From: Aphodosoma sp051870875
Lineage (GTDB): Bacteria; Bacteroidota; Bacteroidia; Bacteroidales; Paludibacteraceae
Reading direction: 5' to 3'
Length of the DNA: 64,000 nucleotides
Assembly: GCA_051870875.1 (NCBI GenBank)
Contig: JBJECG010000064.1
Span: forward strand, 13,883 to 77,882
Under the pieces are notes generated by a model. It was given only the letters and a program-made list of their open reading frames with translations, had not been told where the DNA came from and made no database searches. Positions 8,569-17,577 of the stretch are shown here, piece by piece; the stretch's first letter is position 1; every line of letters starts with the position of its first letter. The position numbers and the translations under genes are program-made.

Positions 8569-9708
8569 TCATCGTTGTCTGTACATCTCTTCGTAGTATT
8601 TTTCGTATTCTCCGGAAGTAATGTTTTCCAGCCATTCCTGGTTGTCGAGATACCATCGGACTGTTCTTTCTATACCTTCTTCGAATTGAAGGCTTGGCTC
8701 CCAACCCAATTCCGTCTGTAGTTTTGTAGAGTCTATGGCATAGCGGGCATCGTGTCCGGGGCGGTCAGTCACGTAAGTGATCAGATTCAGATCTTCTCCT
8801 TCTGCACGTCCCAGCAGACGGTCAACGGTCTTAATCACAACTTTGATGATATCTATATTTTTCCATTCGTTGAAACCGCCGATATTGTAGGTTTCTGCTA
8901 TCTTGCCGTTATGGAAGATAGTGTCGATGGCCCGGGCGTGGTCTTCGACAAAAAGCCAGTCGCGCACATTCTCGCCTTTACCATATACAGGGAGCGGTTT
9001 ACGATGACGTATATTATTTATGAAGAGAGGTATAAGCTTTTCCGGAAATTGATAGGGACCGTAATTATTCGAACAATTTGTCACTATCGTCGGCATTCCG
9101 TAAGTATCATGGTAAGCTCTCACAAAATGATCGCTTGAAGCCTTGCTTGCCGAATAGGGCGAATGAGGATTGTATTTGTTCGTTTCGTAAAAGAAGTCAT
9201 CACCATACGCCAGATGGTGTTCCGCAGAAGAGGCCGTGGTTGAGAACGGAGGTTTTGTCCCTTTTGGACGGTTCATCTCCAGAGCTCCATACACTTCATC
9301 GGTAGAAATGTGATAGAAGCGTTTTCCTTCATATTTTTCAGGCAAGGACTCCCAATATAATTTTGCAGCCTGCAAAAGGGCAAGAGTCCCCATCACGTTG
9401 GTACGGGCGAATGTGAAAGGGTCTTTTATACTTCTGTCGACATGGCTTTCGGCTGCCAGATGGATGATGCCGTCGATGCGTTCATCATACATCAGTTTGA
9501 GGAAAGCATCGAAGTCGCAGATATCCATCCTGACGAACTTGTAGTTGGGTTTCCCTTCGATATCCCTGAGGTTGGCAAGGTTTCCGGCATAGGTTAGTTT
9601 GTCGAGATTGATGATGTTGTATCCGGGATATTTGTTCACGAAGAGCCGTACTACGTGGCTGCCGATAAATCCGGCACCGCCTGTTATTACGATATTTCTT
9701 GATGCCAT
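8569..9708 (-). CDS. rfbB: dTDP-glucose 4,6-dehydratase
   Basis: This 379-residue short-chain dehydrogenase/epimerase-type enzyme has the NAD-binding TGGAGFIGSH at the N-terminus, then DKLTYAGN and AAESHVDRSI. The catalytic region carries STDEVYG and the YxxxK motif in PYSASKAS. It converts dTDP-glucose to dTDP-4-keto-6-deoxyglucose, the second step to dTDP-L-rhamnose. ATG at 9708 is preferred over the in-frame extension to 9738 because it lies just after the rfbD stop (one-base gap). It may be translationally coupled to the unknown gene after it. Confidence 0.96.
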   Translation of the reverse strand: MASRNIVITGGAGFIGSHVVRLFVNKYPGYNIINLDKLTYAGNLANLRDIEGKPNYKFVRMDICDFDAFLKLMYDERIDGIIHLAAESHVDRSIKDPFTFARTNVMGTLALLQAAKLYWESLPEKYEGKRFYHISTDEVYGALEMNRPKGTKPPFSTTASSAEHHLAYGDDFFYETNKYNPHSPYSASKASSDHFVRAYHDTYGMPTIVTNCSNNYGPYQFPEKLIPLFINNIRHRKPLPVYGKGENVRDWLFVEDHARAIDTIFHNGKIAETYNIGGFNEWKNIDIIKVVIKTVDRLLGRAEGEDLNLITYVTDRPGHDARYAIDSTKLQTELGWEPSLQFEEGIERTVRWYLDNQEWLENITSGEYEKYYEEMYRQR

Positions 9709-9709
9709 G

Positions 9710-10621
9710 TTATTTTTCGTTTTTGATGTTGGCGACACATTTTTTCAGGGATTCGGTCCAGTACGGGATACGGATGCCGAATGTAGCCTTGATTTTGGTT
9801 TTGTCGAGAACCGAATACGATGGACGTGTGACGGGACTCGGAAACTCGTTGCTGTGGCAGGGCTGTATGTCACATGCCGTATTTCCGGCGTACTCGGCTG
9901 TCATTTTCGAAAAGTCAAACCAGGAACACACTCCCTCGTCGGAGTAGTGGTAGATACCGGCCTTGCTGTAACTGTCTGCTTTTTGCTCCATGTTGTAATC
10001 GGCAAGTACCTGTTTTATGGCATTTGCCAGATCAAGAGCATAGGTTGGTGTGCCGCATTGGTCGAACACCACTTTCAGCTGAGGTCTGGTAGCTGTAAGA
10101 TTCATCATGGTCTTGCAGAAGTTTCTGCCGAACTCGCTGTAAAGCCATGCCGTCCGTATAATCACATGCTTGCATCCTGTGGCGGCTATCTTTTGTTCTC
10201 CATGCAGTTTGGTCAGGCCATATACACCTGTAGGGGTTCCTTGCTGGTCTTCCTTGCAAGGAACGTTATAGGGCTCTTGTCCGAAAACATAGTCTGTGGA
10301 AATATGCACTAACAGGCCGTTCGCCTCTTTTATCGCCCGGGCAAGGTTTTCCGGCGCTTCCGCGTTGAGCTTTTCCGCCAGTACCTCATTGTTTTCCGCC
10401 GCTTCCACATTGGTATAGGCGGCGCAATTGACTATGACATCTACAGACTTGTCGGTTACCATTTCCCGCACAGCCTGCAAATTTGTTATATCCAGGAATA
10501 TGGTTTCTGCTCCCTCTGTCCGGTTGATATCCGTAAAGAAATAGTTGTCGCCGCTTTCCCTGGCAATGATACGCATCTCGTTTCCCAACTGTCCGTTGGC
10601 TCCTGTAACCAGTATGTTCAT
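9710..10621 (-). CDS. rfbD: dTDP-4-dehydrorhamnose reductase
   Basis: A 303-residue RmlD-type reductase with an N-terminal Rossmann motif ILVTGANGQLG, STDYVFG and the YxxxK motif in YGLTKLHGE. It reduces dTDP-4-keto-L-rhamnose with NAD(P)H to dTDP-L-rhamnose, the last step of the pathway. The frame runs three codons further to a TTG, but ATG at 10621 leaves a one-base gap after rfbC and fits the family start. It is the second gene from the end of the rfbACDB cluster, consistent with a single transcript. Confidence 0.96.
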   Translation of the reverse strand: MNILVTGANGQLGNEMRIIARESGDNYFFTDINRTEGAETIFLDITNLQAVREMVTDKSVDVIVNCAAYTNVEAAENNEVLAEKLNAEAPENLARAIKEANGLLVHISTDYVFGQEPYNVPCKEDQQGTPTGVYGLTKLHGEQKIAATGCKHVIIRTAWLYSEFGRNFCKTMMNLTATRPQLKVVFDQCGTPTYALDLANAIKQVLADYNMEQKADSYSKAGIYHYSDEGVCSWFDFSKMTAEYAGNTACDIQPCHSNEFPSPVTRPSYSVLDKTKIKATFGIRIPYWTESLKKCVANIKNEK

Positions 10622-10622
10622 C

Positions 10623-11204
10623 TTATTCAAATTCCGGATATAGATTTACATGATAGTCGAAAGGGGAATCGAAATCCTTAAGGCGTGCATGTCTGGTGTC
10701 TTTTTCGGACAGAACTGCGCTTGGTGTGGGGACTTGCCAGTCAATGCCCAGACTATCGTCATTGATGCTGATGCCGCCATCGGCTTCGGGAGCATAGAAA
10801 TTGTCGCACTTGTACTGAAAAACGGCTGTTTCGCTCAACACGGCAAAACCGTGTGCAAAGCCGCGTGGCACGAAAAACTGGCGGTGGTTGTCTTCTGTCA
10901 GTTCGACAGTCACATGGTGTCCGTATGTGGGGCTGCCTTTGCGGATGTCGACGGCCACATCGAGTACCCGGCCTCTGACGCAGCGTACGAGCTTGCTCTG
11001 TGCGAACGGCGGGCGTTGGAAATGCAATCCGCGCATGACACCATAGGATGACATGCTTTCGTTGTCCTGCACGAAATTGATTTTCCGTACTTTGGCTTCA
11101 AACTCCCGTTGCGAAAAACTTTCAAAGAAATATCCTCGTGTATCGTTGAAAATACGGGGTTCGATGATGACCACGCCTTCTATGTCTGTTTTTATTACTT
11201 CCAT
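10623..11204 (-). CDS. rfbC: dTDP-4-dehydrorhamnose 3,5-epimerase
   Basis: A 193-residue cupin-fold RmlC epimerase. It shows the family opening with EPRIFNDTRGYFFESF, then the catalytic-His region in RGLHFQRPP, VDIRKGSPT and the PRGFAHGF motif. It epimerises C3 and C5 of dTDP-4-keto-6-deoxyglucose. ATG at 11204 was chosen because the long upstream extension in this frame overlaps rfbA and has no RmlC character. It lies 8 bases after rfbA. Confidence 0.96.
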   Translation of the reverse strand: MEVIKTDIEGVVIIEPRIFNDTRGYFFESFSQREFEAKVRKINFVQDNESMSSYGVMRGLHFQRPPFAQSKLVRCVRGRVLDVAVDIRKGSPTYGHHVTVELTEDNHRQFFVPRGFAHGFAVLSETAVFQYKCDNFYAPEADGGISINDDSLGIDWQVPTPSAVLSEKDTRHARLKDFDSPFDYHVNLYPEFE

Positions 11205-11212
11205 TACATTGG

Positions 11213-12112
11213 CTATAAGTGTTGTTTTTCTGGTTTGTCCATTTCGTCTGCTACTTTCAGCAGGTAGCGGCCGTATTGGTTTTTCAGCATCGGTTGTGCC
11301 AGTTGACGCAGTTTGCCGGCTGTGATCCAGCCTTGCCGGTATGCTATGCCTTCGAGGCATGCTATTTTCAGACCCTGGCGTTTTTCGATGACTTCGATGA
11401 ATATCGATGCTTCGGCCAGTGAGTCGTGAGTGCCGGTGTCGAGCCATGCGAATCCGCGGCCGAGTGTCTGCACTTTCAGTTCGCCTTGTGACAGGAATTC
11501 CTGGTTTACAGTGGTTATTTCCAGCTCGCCTCGGGCCGACGGCTTGATGTGCTTGGCTGTATCCACTACTTTGTTGGGGTAGAAATACAGGCCTACCACA
11601 GCGTAGTTGGATTTCGGGTGCTGCGGTTTCTCTTCGATGGAGAGGCAGTTCCCTGTTTCATCAAATTCGGCTACTCCGTAGCGTTCTGGGTCTTCGACCC
11701 AATAGCCGAATACGGTGGCTTTCCCTTTTCCGGCATCGGCAACCGCATTTTTCAGCATGGCTGAAAACCCCTGTCCGTAGAATATGTTGTCGCCCAGGAC
11801 GAGGCAGACTGTGTCATTGCCGATGAATTTTTCGCCGATTATGAAAGCCTGTGCCAGTCCGTCGGGTGATGGTTGTTCGGCATATTCGAATCGGACACCG
11901 TAGTCTGATCCGTCGCCCAGGAGGCGTTTGAATCCTGGCAGGTCATAGGGAGTGGATATGATGAGTATGTCGCGGATACCGGCCAGCATAAGCACAGATA
12001 TAGGGTAGTAGATCATCGGTTTGTCGTATATCGGTAGCAGCTGTTTGCTCACTCCTTTGGTGATAGGGTAGAGGCGTGTGCCTGATCCGCCTGCTAAAAC
12101 GATTCCTTTCAT
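11213..12112 (-). CDS. rfbA: Glucose-1-phosphate thymidylyltransferase
   Basis: A 299-residue nucleotidyltransferase with the signature LAGGSGTRLYPIT and KQLLPIYDKPMIYYP near the N-terminus, GDNIFYG, and ISIEEKP-like and AWLDTGTHDSL motifs later. It makes dTDP-glucose from glucose 1-phosphate and dTTP, the first committed step to dTDP-rhamnose, and is normally feedback-inhibited by the end product. The start overlaps the stop of the upstream phosphatase gene (ATGA), tying it to that gene. Confidence 0.97.
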   Translation of the reverse strand: MKGIVLAGGSGTRLYPITKGVSKQLLPIYDKPMIYYPISVLMLAGIRDILIISTPYDLPGFKRLLGDGSDYGVRFEYAEQPSPDGLAQAFIIGEKFIGNDTVCLVLGDNIFYGQGFSAMLKNAVADAGKGKATVFGYWVEDPERYGVAEFDETGNCLSIEEKPQHPKSNYAVVGLYFYPNKVVDTAKHIKPSARGELEITTVNQEFLSQGELKVQTLGRGFAWLDTGTHDSLAEASIFIEVIEKRQGLKIACLEGIAYRQGWITAGKLRQLAQPMLKNQYGRYLLKVADEMDKPEKQHL

Positions 12113-12831
12113 AGTCCTTTGGATTTGGTGATGTTGGAGATTATCAGGTCTGGGATTTTTGCATTCAGTTTCATGTCTTTTGTTTCCTTCAGGAGCATGA
12201 GGCGGTGAATGTCTGTTCCCGCCATATCGTACATGCCTTCTCTGAGAAGCCTCTCCGATTTCTTTTTGGCATCGGTACCGTAGACGCCGAATAGGGCGAA
12301 CAGATCGAGTTGGAAACGTACTTGTGATTTTTTCAACTGCCGGTAGTCTTGCCTGTCCATATAGACATAACGCTCGGGGTGTGCCAGGACAGGGTAGTAC
12401 CCGGCTGACTTTATGCCTGCCAATGTTTTGCGGAAACCCATCGGCGGATTGAAATACGATGTTTCTACCAGCAGTTGGTTGCCGTCGGGACCCAGTGTCA
12501 GAACATCGCCGGCCATGAGCCGTTCCTCAAACAGCGGGTCGAGCATATATTCGGCTGCAAGATGCAGTTTTACAGGCCCTGAGTAGGCTTTCTGCAACTC
12601 TTCAAAACGTTGTTTCAGACGGGCGGTAGAGTTTGGTATGTCTGACATTACATGTGGTGTAAGCCAGACGCATCCTATGCCCAGTTGTTCGTAAAGGTTC
12701 AATATTGACAGTGATTCGTCGATATTTTTCACACCATCGTCAACTCCGGGCAGTATATGGGAATGCCAGTCGGTGAATCCGCCGAATACACCGCTTCGTT
12801 CCAATGTCGTATATTTGTCGAACGGCCACAT
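12109..12831 (-). CDS. CpsB/YwqE-type PHP tyrosine-protein phosphatase
   Basis: A 240-residue PHP-fold protein. The metal-binding residues are visible in DWHSHILPGVDDG, TPHVMSD, LAHPERY and GTDIHR, the pattern of CpsB/CapC/YwqE manganese-dependent tyrosine phosphatases. Such enzymes dephosphorylate the BY-kinase that controls capsule or exopolysaccharide chain length. It is the first gene of the rhamnose operon and probably couples polysaccharide export control to dTDP-rhamnose supply. No BY-kinase or Wzx/Wzy gene lies in the window. It starts about 70 bases after a well-formed promoter. Confidence 0.9.
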   Translation of the reverse strand: MWPFDKYTTLERSGVFGGFTDWHSHILPGVDDGVKNIDESLSILNLYEQLGIGCVWLTPHVMSDIPNSTARLKQRFEELQKAYSGPVKLHLAAEYMLDPLFEERLMAGDVLTLGPDGNQLLVETSYFNPPMGFRKTLAGIKSAGYYPVLAHPERYVYMDRQDYRQLKKSQVRFQLDLFALFGVYGTDAKKKSERLLREGMYDMAGTDIHRLMLLKETKDMKLNAKIPDLIISNITKSKGL

Positions 12832-12901
12832 TGCGACACAATAGTTGTTATGGTTATTGCATATACAGGCTTGAAAAGCTACAAGCCAAGCATATATTCT
12901 G

Positions 12902-12932
12902 CAAAAGTAGCCATTTTCCGTGTATTATCAAA
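12902..12932 (-). promoter_or_regulatory. Promoter of the rhamnose/phosphatase operon
   Basis: Read on the minus strand: TTTG (12929-12932), a 19-base spacer and TACTTTTG (12902-12909). It is a near-perfect Bacteroidota promoter about 70 bases before the phosphatase start. The gap between the divergent operons (12832-13173) holds only this and the opposite promoter. Confidence 0.75.
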
Positions 12933-13145
12933 ATATATTGAAATGGCATTGTGAAACCAGGCAGTTGACTTGCCTGTATTTTCCGCAGATATCCGGCAAA
13001 AATACGTTGGCGATAAGTTTTATCAAAGCCGTTTTTCCGCGTGGTGGTCTGCTTGTCATTTATCTTGGGGAGATGTTTATGTACAATATCGGAACCAGTA
13101 TAAATAAATTAGGCTCGGGCATGCTGTTATACCGTGCATTTGTAG

Positions 13146-13153
13146 TACCTTTG
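13146..13153 (+). promoter_or_regulatory. -7 promoter box for the cytochrome c assembly operon
   Basis: TACCTTTG matches TAnnTTTG. No good -33 element is seen. The transcription start would fall close to 13160, which argues for ATG at 13174 rather than 13162 as the start of the next gene. Confidence 0.6.
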
Positions 13154-13173
13154 CACTTACAATGCAGCATGTT

Positions 13174-14049
13174 ATGAAAAAATGGTTGGCAGTCGGTATT
13201 TTGTTGTGGATGGCAGTTGCTTTTGTGCTTCAACTGGCAGTGGGCAATTGCCACGTGTCATTCATGGCGTTTCCGGTCAATGTCGCAATCATGGCGGTGC
13301 TGGCGGGTCTGCTGTTTGTTGCCGTCAGGGAATGGGGTGACTCTGTATTCGTCAGGCTGTTGGCTTCGCGGCAAATGAGCGTTGCCACGCTGTTACTGGT
13401 AGCCACTGCTTGTATGGTGCTTGGTCTGGTACCGCAGGATACGGGGGCGGTGGATGCACGTATAATATCGGCATTGGGTTTTGACCGGTTCACATCATCG
13501 TTGGTCTTCTATTTTGTCATGTTGCTTTTGATGGTGCATCTGATGGTAGTGACGATGCGGTACAATAAAAGCCGCAGGATGGTGTGGCGTTTCAGGATTA
13601 ACCATATAGGCCTGCTGGTGACACTGGCCGCTCTCTGTTTCGGTGCTGCCGATACACACAGGTTTCGGGCTGTAGTACCAATCGGCGGGACTGTGGAGCG
13701 TGCATTTGACAGTGAGGGTATCTCACATCGGCTCGGATATACGTTTACACTTACGGGTTTTGATATGGAATATTACGGAAACGGAACTCCCTCCAGATTT
13801 TCAGCCGATGCCATGGTAAACGGCAGCCATGCCAATATAACGGTCAATCATCCGTGGAGGGCAACATGGAAGGATGATGTATATCTTGTCGGATATGATG
13901 TAAAGGCGGGGAAGGATTCGGCATACTGCATAATGGAATTTGTATGCCAGCCCTGGAAATATGCAGTGGTATTGGGAATGGTGATGATGGCTGCCGGAGC
14001 CGTTCTCATGTTCTGGGGAGGACGGGCAGGAAAGGGGGTGGCGGTATGA
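13174..14049 (+). CDS. ResB-like cytochrome c biogenesis protein (short form)
   Basis: About 291 residues with two N-terminal helices, a third near residue 120, a fourth near residue 150, a soluble periplasmic section and a C-terminal helix. The order and the motif FRINHIGLLVTL resemble ResB/CcsB, the partner of the haem transporter CcsA in system II cytochrome c maturation, but the protein is shorter than most ResB proteins. Its identification relies largely on the overlapping ccsA (ATGA at 14046-14049) and the c-type cytochrome that follows. An alternative ATG is at 13162. Confidence 0.75.
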   Translation: MKKWLAVGILLWMAVAFVLQLAVGNCHVSFMAFPVNVAIMAVLAGLLFVAVREWGDSVFVRLLASRQMSVATLLLVATACMVLGLVPQDTGAVDARIISALGFDRFTSSLVFYFVMLLLMVHLMVVTMRYNKSRRMVWRFRINHIGLLVTLAALCFGAADTHRFRAVVPIGGTVERAFDSEGISHRLGYTFTLTGFDMEYYGNGTPSRFSADAMVNGSHANITVNHPWRATWKDDVYLVGYDVKAGKDSAYCIMEFVCQPWKYAVVLGMVMMAAGAVLMFWGGRAGKGVAV

Positions 14050-14837
14050 GTTGGGATTGGTTTTATATATTCGTCATAGTGTCTGCCATATTTTTTGCCG
14101 GAGGGGCAGCGGCGGCGCTTTTCGGAAAAAGCAAAAGCAGTTCGGACACGGCCCAATGGCTGACATTGGGCGGTATGGCAGTGCTGGTTTCATTTATCAC
14201 GGCAATGTGGATATCACTTGGCCGTCCTCCGATGCGTACAATGGGCGAAACGCGACTCTGGTATTCGTTGTTTGTAGTCGTGGCGGGATTGGTTACTTAC
14301 AGACGCTGGCATTTCCGTTGGATAATGCTTTTTACCGGAATATTGGCTACAGTTTTCAATATTGTCAATATAGCCAAACCCGAACTTCATGACCAGAGTC
14401 TGATGCCGGCATTGCAAAGTTTCTGGTTTATACCGCATGTCACCATTTACATGTTCGCTTACGGCATACTGGGATGTGCATTCGTTTTGGCCGTGGCTGG
14501 ATTGTACAATTCCAAAACCGATTACCTGCCGTCTATTGACACACTGGTCTACATAGGCACCGCCCTGATGACCGTAGGTATGCTTATGGGTGCCGTTTGG
14601 GCAAAGAAGGCATGGGGAGACTATTGGACATGGGATGCCAAGGAAACTTGGGCGGCCGCTACATGGTTCTCGTATCTGGTATACATACATTTGCGCCTTG
14701 CGGCACCGAAACGGAAAAAATGCCTTTACATAGTGGTAGTTGTCAGTTTTGCAATGCTCCAGATGTGCTGGTACGGCTACCGGTACTTGCCGGCATCGCA
14801 ATCGAGTATGCACATATACAATACTATAATTCAATAA
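14046..14837 (+). CDS. ccsA: CcsA/ResC haem-handling cytochrome c assembly protein
   Basis: A 263-residue membrane protein with about eight helices. The tryptophan-rich WWD signature is clear: WGDYWTWDAKETWAA. Conserved His residues occur at PHVTIYMFAY and in the C-terminal part. CcsA moves haem across the membrane and, with ResB/CcsB, joins it to CxxCH motifs of apocytochromes. The start overlaps the upstream ResB-like gene, and the triheme peroxidase starts 36 bases after the stop, so the assembly machine and its substrate are probably one transcript. Confidence 0.92.
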   Translation: MSWDWFYIFVIVSAIFFAGGAAAALFGKSKSSSDTAQWLTLGGMAVLVSFITAMWISLGRPPMRTMGETRLWYSLFVVVAGLVTYRRWHFRWIMLFTGILATVFNIVNIAKPELHDQSLMPALQSFWFIPHVTIYMFAYGILGCAFVLAVAGLYNSKTDYLPSIDTLVYIGTALMTVGMLMGAVWAKKAWGDYWTWDAKETWAAATWFSYLVYIHLRLAAPKRKKCLYIVVVVSFAMLQMCWYGYRYLPASQSSMHIYNTIIQ

Positions 14838-14873
14838 TTCATATAAAATGTTTAACCGATAAATTACAACAAG

Positions 14874-16274
14874 ATGAAGACGAGTTCAAAAATCATCATT
14901 GCCGTTTTGGCAATAATAGTTGTAGGTGCAATAACGTACCGGGCGGTCAATGTTGCACCGGATTCCGATTTGCCGGCAGACCGGCAGATGCTGGAAATCA
15001 TGGCTGACGGAGGATGTGCGGAGTGCCATACCGCTGATCCGGAGCTTCCATTCTATGCCAACTGGCCGGTTGCCAGAAATGTGATAACCGAAGATATTGT
15101 CGAAGGTTATAGATATTTCGACATTGCACCTATGCTCGATGCCGTTGAAAACGGCAAGGCCGTCAATGAAGTGGATCTTGCCAAGGTTGAGAAAACTATC
15201 GTTGACGGTACCATGCCGCTGGCAAAATACTACCTTGTGCATTGGGGGGCTTCGTTTACAAGCAAGAAGGAGAAGATGGCCCTCGACTGGGTAAAAGGGC
15301 ACCGTGCCGCATTTTATCCGAATAATCTTGCCGCTGCCGAATTTGCCAACGAAACCATCCGGCCTGTTCCGGACAGGGTGGAATGCGACCCGCTGAAAGC
15401 TATGCTCGGCGAAAAGCTCTATAACGATACACGTCTGTCAGGCGACGGTACAATATCATGCGCATCATGTCACGATATAGCTACTGCCGGTGTCGACAAC
15501 CAACAGTTTTCAGACGGCATCTACGGGCAGCTTGGAGGTATCAATGCCCCGACGGTGTACAATGCCGTATTCAATTTTGTACAATTCTGGGACGGACGTG
15601 CCGCCACTCTTGAGGAACAGGCTGCCGGCCCTCCCCTCAATCCTGTGGAAATGGGAAGTGCCTCGTTTGATGAAATAGTAGCCCGGCTCTCTGCCGATGA
15701 GGCATTTGTGAAAGCATTCAATGAAGTTTATCCCGAAGGTATGAGTGAAGCTACCATCACCAATGCCATTGCCGAATACGAACGTACTCTCCTTACGCCG
15801 AACTCGGCATTCGACCGCTATTTGAAAGGCTACAAAGATGCCCTTACCGCAGAAGAAGTCGAAGGTTACAACCTTTTCAAACAATACGATTGTGCCACTT
15901 GCCATGTAGGTGTGAACATGGGCGGACTCAGTTACGAACTTATGGGGCAACGTGCCAACTATTTTGCTGACCGTGAAATCAATGCCAAATCCGGTCTGAC
16001 CGACAGTGACAACGGCCGTTGGGCGCAGACCAAAGTAGAGCGGGACCGTTTCCGTTTCCGTACTCCGGGTTTGAGAAATGTCGCATTGACATATCCGTAC
16101 TATCACGACGGCAGTGTCGGAAATCTTGAAAAAGCTGTGGAAATGATGGCTGAGTACCAGGTAGGTAAAACGCTTGACGCAAGCCAGATCAGCAAAATCA
16201 CCCTGTTCCTCAACACTCTTACGGGTGAATACAACGGCAAAAAACTCACTAATTCCAATTCTCAGGATAACTGA
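14874..16274 (+). CDS. Triheme cytochrome c peroxidase
   Basis: A 466-residue membrane-anchored protein (hydrophobic segment 6-22) with three haem-attachment motifs: CAECH (48-52), CASCH (196-200) and CATCH (340-344). The second and third belong to the classical diheme peroxidase/MauG-type domain, including GGINAPTVYNA and RTPGLRNVALTYPYYHDG. The first lies in an extra N-terminal module, as in the triheme peroxidases known from Bacteroidota and some Proteobacteria. It would reduce hydrogen peroxide to water in the periplasm with electrons from quinol or another cytochrome. The extra haem may replace a separate electron donor. It follows its own haem ligase genes. Confidence 0.93.
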   Translation: MKTSSKIIIAVLAIIVVGAITYRAVNVAPDSDLPADRQMLEIMADGGCAECHTADPELPFYANWPVARNVITEDIVEGYRYFDIAPMLDAVENGKAVNEVDLAKVEKTIVDGTMPLAKYYLVHWGASFTSKKEKMALDWVKGHRAAFYPNNLAAAEFANETIRPVPDRVECDPLKAMLGEKLYNDTRLSGDGTISCASCHDIATAGVDNQQFSDGIYGQLGGINAPTVYNAVFNFVQFWDGRAATLEEQAAGPPLNPVEMGSASFDEIVARLSADEAFVKAFNEVYPEGMSEATITNAIAEYERTLLTPNSAFDRYLKGYKDALTAEEVEGYNLFKQYDCATCHVGVNMGGLSYELMGQRANYFADREINAKSGLTDSDNGRWAQTKVERDRFRFRTPGLRNVALTYPYYHDGSVGNLEKAVEMMAEYQVGKTLDASQISKITLFLNTLTGEYNGKKLTNSNSQDN

Positions 16275-16319
16275 CGCCGAAGTATCGTATTTGTCAGTTG
16301 TAGTGGATGACAATTGAAT

Positions 16320-16377
16320 AAAAGCATCACACTTGTCGTTCGGTTTTTCTTGAACGGCATGGGTGATGCTCTTTTTT
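16320..16377. terminator. Terminator between convergent genes
   Basis: A long stem (AAAGCATCAC...GTGATGCTCTTTTTT) with a second inner stem CGTTC/GAACG. The T-tract overlaps the stop codon of the minus-strand agmatine deiminase. Confidence 0.8.
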
Positions 16378-17383
16378 ATTCCGGGTACTGCATCGTGACG
16401 CAATGCAGGGAACCGTGCTGGCGTATGAGTGGACGACAGTCAATACCGATGATTTCTCGGTCGGGATATATATTGGTAATAGCTTTGAGAGCCATGCCAT
16501 CGGCAGGAGTATTGTATGTCGGCACAAGAACAGCTCCGTTTATTACCAGATAGTTTGCGTATGTGGCAGGAAGACGTTCGCCGTTGTGGTATACCGGTTC
16601 TGCCATTGGCAATGCGACCAGACGGTATGGTAGGCCGTCAGCGGTGCGGAATGACTGCAGTTGCTGTTCCATACTATGGAGCGCATTGTAATGTTCATCG
16701 GAAATATCGGTGCATTTCACGTATGCAATGGTATTTTCAGGGCATAGCCGGGCCAAAGTGTCAATGTGCGAATCTGTGTCGTCACCGGCAAGATAGCCGT
16801 GGTCAAGCCACAGCAGACGCCCGGCTCCGAATGTGTTGCATAGATACCGTTCTATCTTATAACGGCTCATCGTGGCGTTGCGGTTGGGAGAGAGCAGGCA
16901 TTCCGATGTGGTCAGCAGAGTGCCTTTGCCGTCGGATTCAATGGAACCCCCTTCAAACACAAAGTTGCGGCAGTTGCGCAGTGACCCGAAAAGGTATCCG
17001 GCATCGAAAAGCCGTGAAGTGATGAGATTGTCACGGTCGGCGGCAAACTTCATCCCCCATCCGTTGAAACAGAAATCAAGTATCACTGGTCTGCCGTCTT
17101 CAATTATGGTCAGGCCGCCGTGGTCCCGCGCCCAGGTGTCATTGGATGGTAGTTGGGCGAACGTTACATTTTTCATGTTGACATGTCCGGAAATGTATTG
17201 GCGTATACTTTCGGTTTCCGGTGCAACGATCAGAAGCTGTTCGTGTTCTGCAATGTGGTGTGCTATATTGCGGAAACAGAGCGACACTTCATCAAGCATA
17301 TCAGCCCAGTCGGTATTGGCATGGGGCCATGTAAGCTGTACAAAACGCTGCTCAGCCCATTCGGCTGGAAAATATCGGTGCAT
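16376..17383 (-). CDS. aguA: Agmatine deiminase family protein
   Basis: A 335-residue guanidine-modifying enzyme of the PAD_porph family. Motifs visible are PSNDTWARDHGG, EGGSIESDGKGT, DDTDSHIDT and the C-terminal GSLHCVT with the catalytic Cys. It converts agmatine to N-carbamoylputrescine and ammonia, a step toward putrescine. The next enzyme, N-carbamoylputrescine amidase, is not adjacent. Related Porphyromonas enzymes act on peptidyl-arginine, but this protein has no signal peptide and lacks their extra domains, so agmatine is the likelier substrate. It is monocistronic. Confidence 0.93.
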   Translation of the reverse strand: MHRYFPAEWAEQRFVQLTWPHANTDWADMLDEVSLCFRNIAHHIAEHEQLLIVAPETESIRQYISGHVNMKNVTFAQLPSNDTWARDHGGLTIIEDGRPVILDFCFNGWGMKFAADRDNLITSRLFDAGYLFGSLRNCRNFVFEGGSIESDGKGTLLTTSECLLSPNRNATMSRYKIERYLCNTFGAGRLLWLDHGYLAGDDTDSHIDTLARLCPENTIAYVKCTDISDEHYNALHSMEQQLQSFRTADGLPYRLVALPMAEPVYHNGERLPATYANYLVINGAVLVPTYNTPADGMALKAITNIYPDREIIGIDCRPLIRQHGSLHCVTMQYPE

Positions 17384-17577
17384 AATTGTATTTTGTTAAA
17401 AAAGCCGGTGTTTGAAACAGGGTAGATCCTAAAAGTCGGATACGCATAAAAAAGACTTGAAAAGCAGTTGGATTTTGGTGAAAGACAAGTCGGTTCACTC
17501 TGTAGATGACAGAAAAAACCAGAACCTGAACAAGTACTGACAGGCACTGGCTCCTTTGTTTTTATTGACTGATGTGG

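Noticed and set aside
12920..13177. 85-codon plus-strand frame before the cytochrome genes
   Set aside because: It overlaps two promoters and the next start codon and has no recognisable features.
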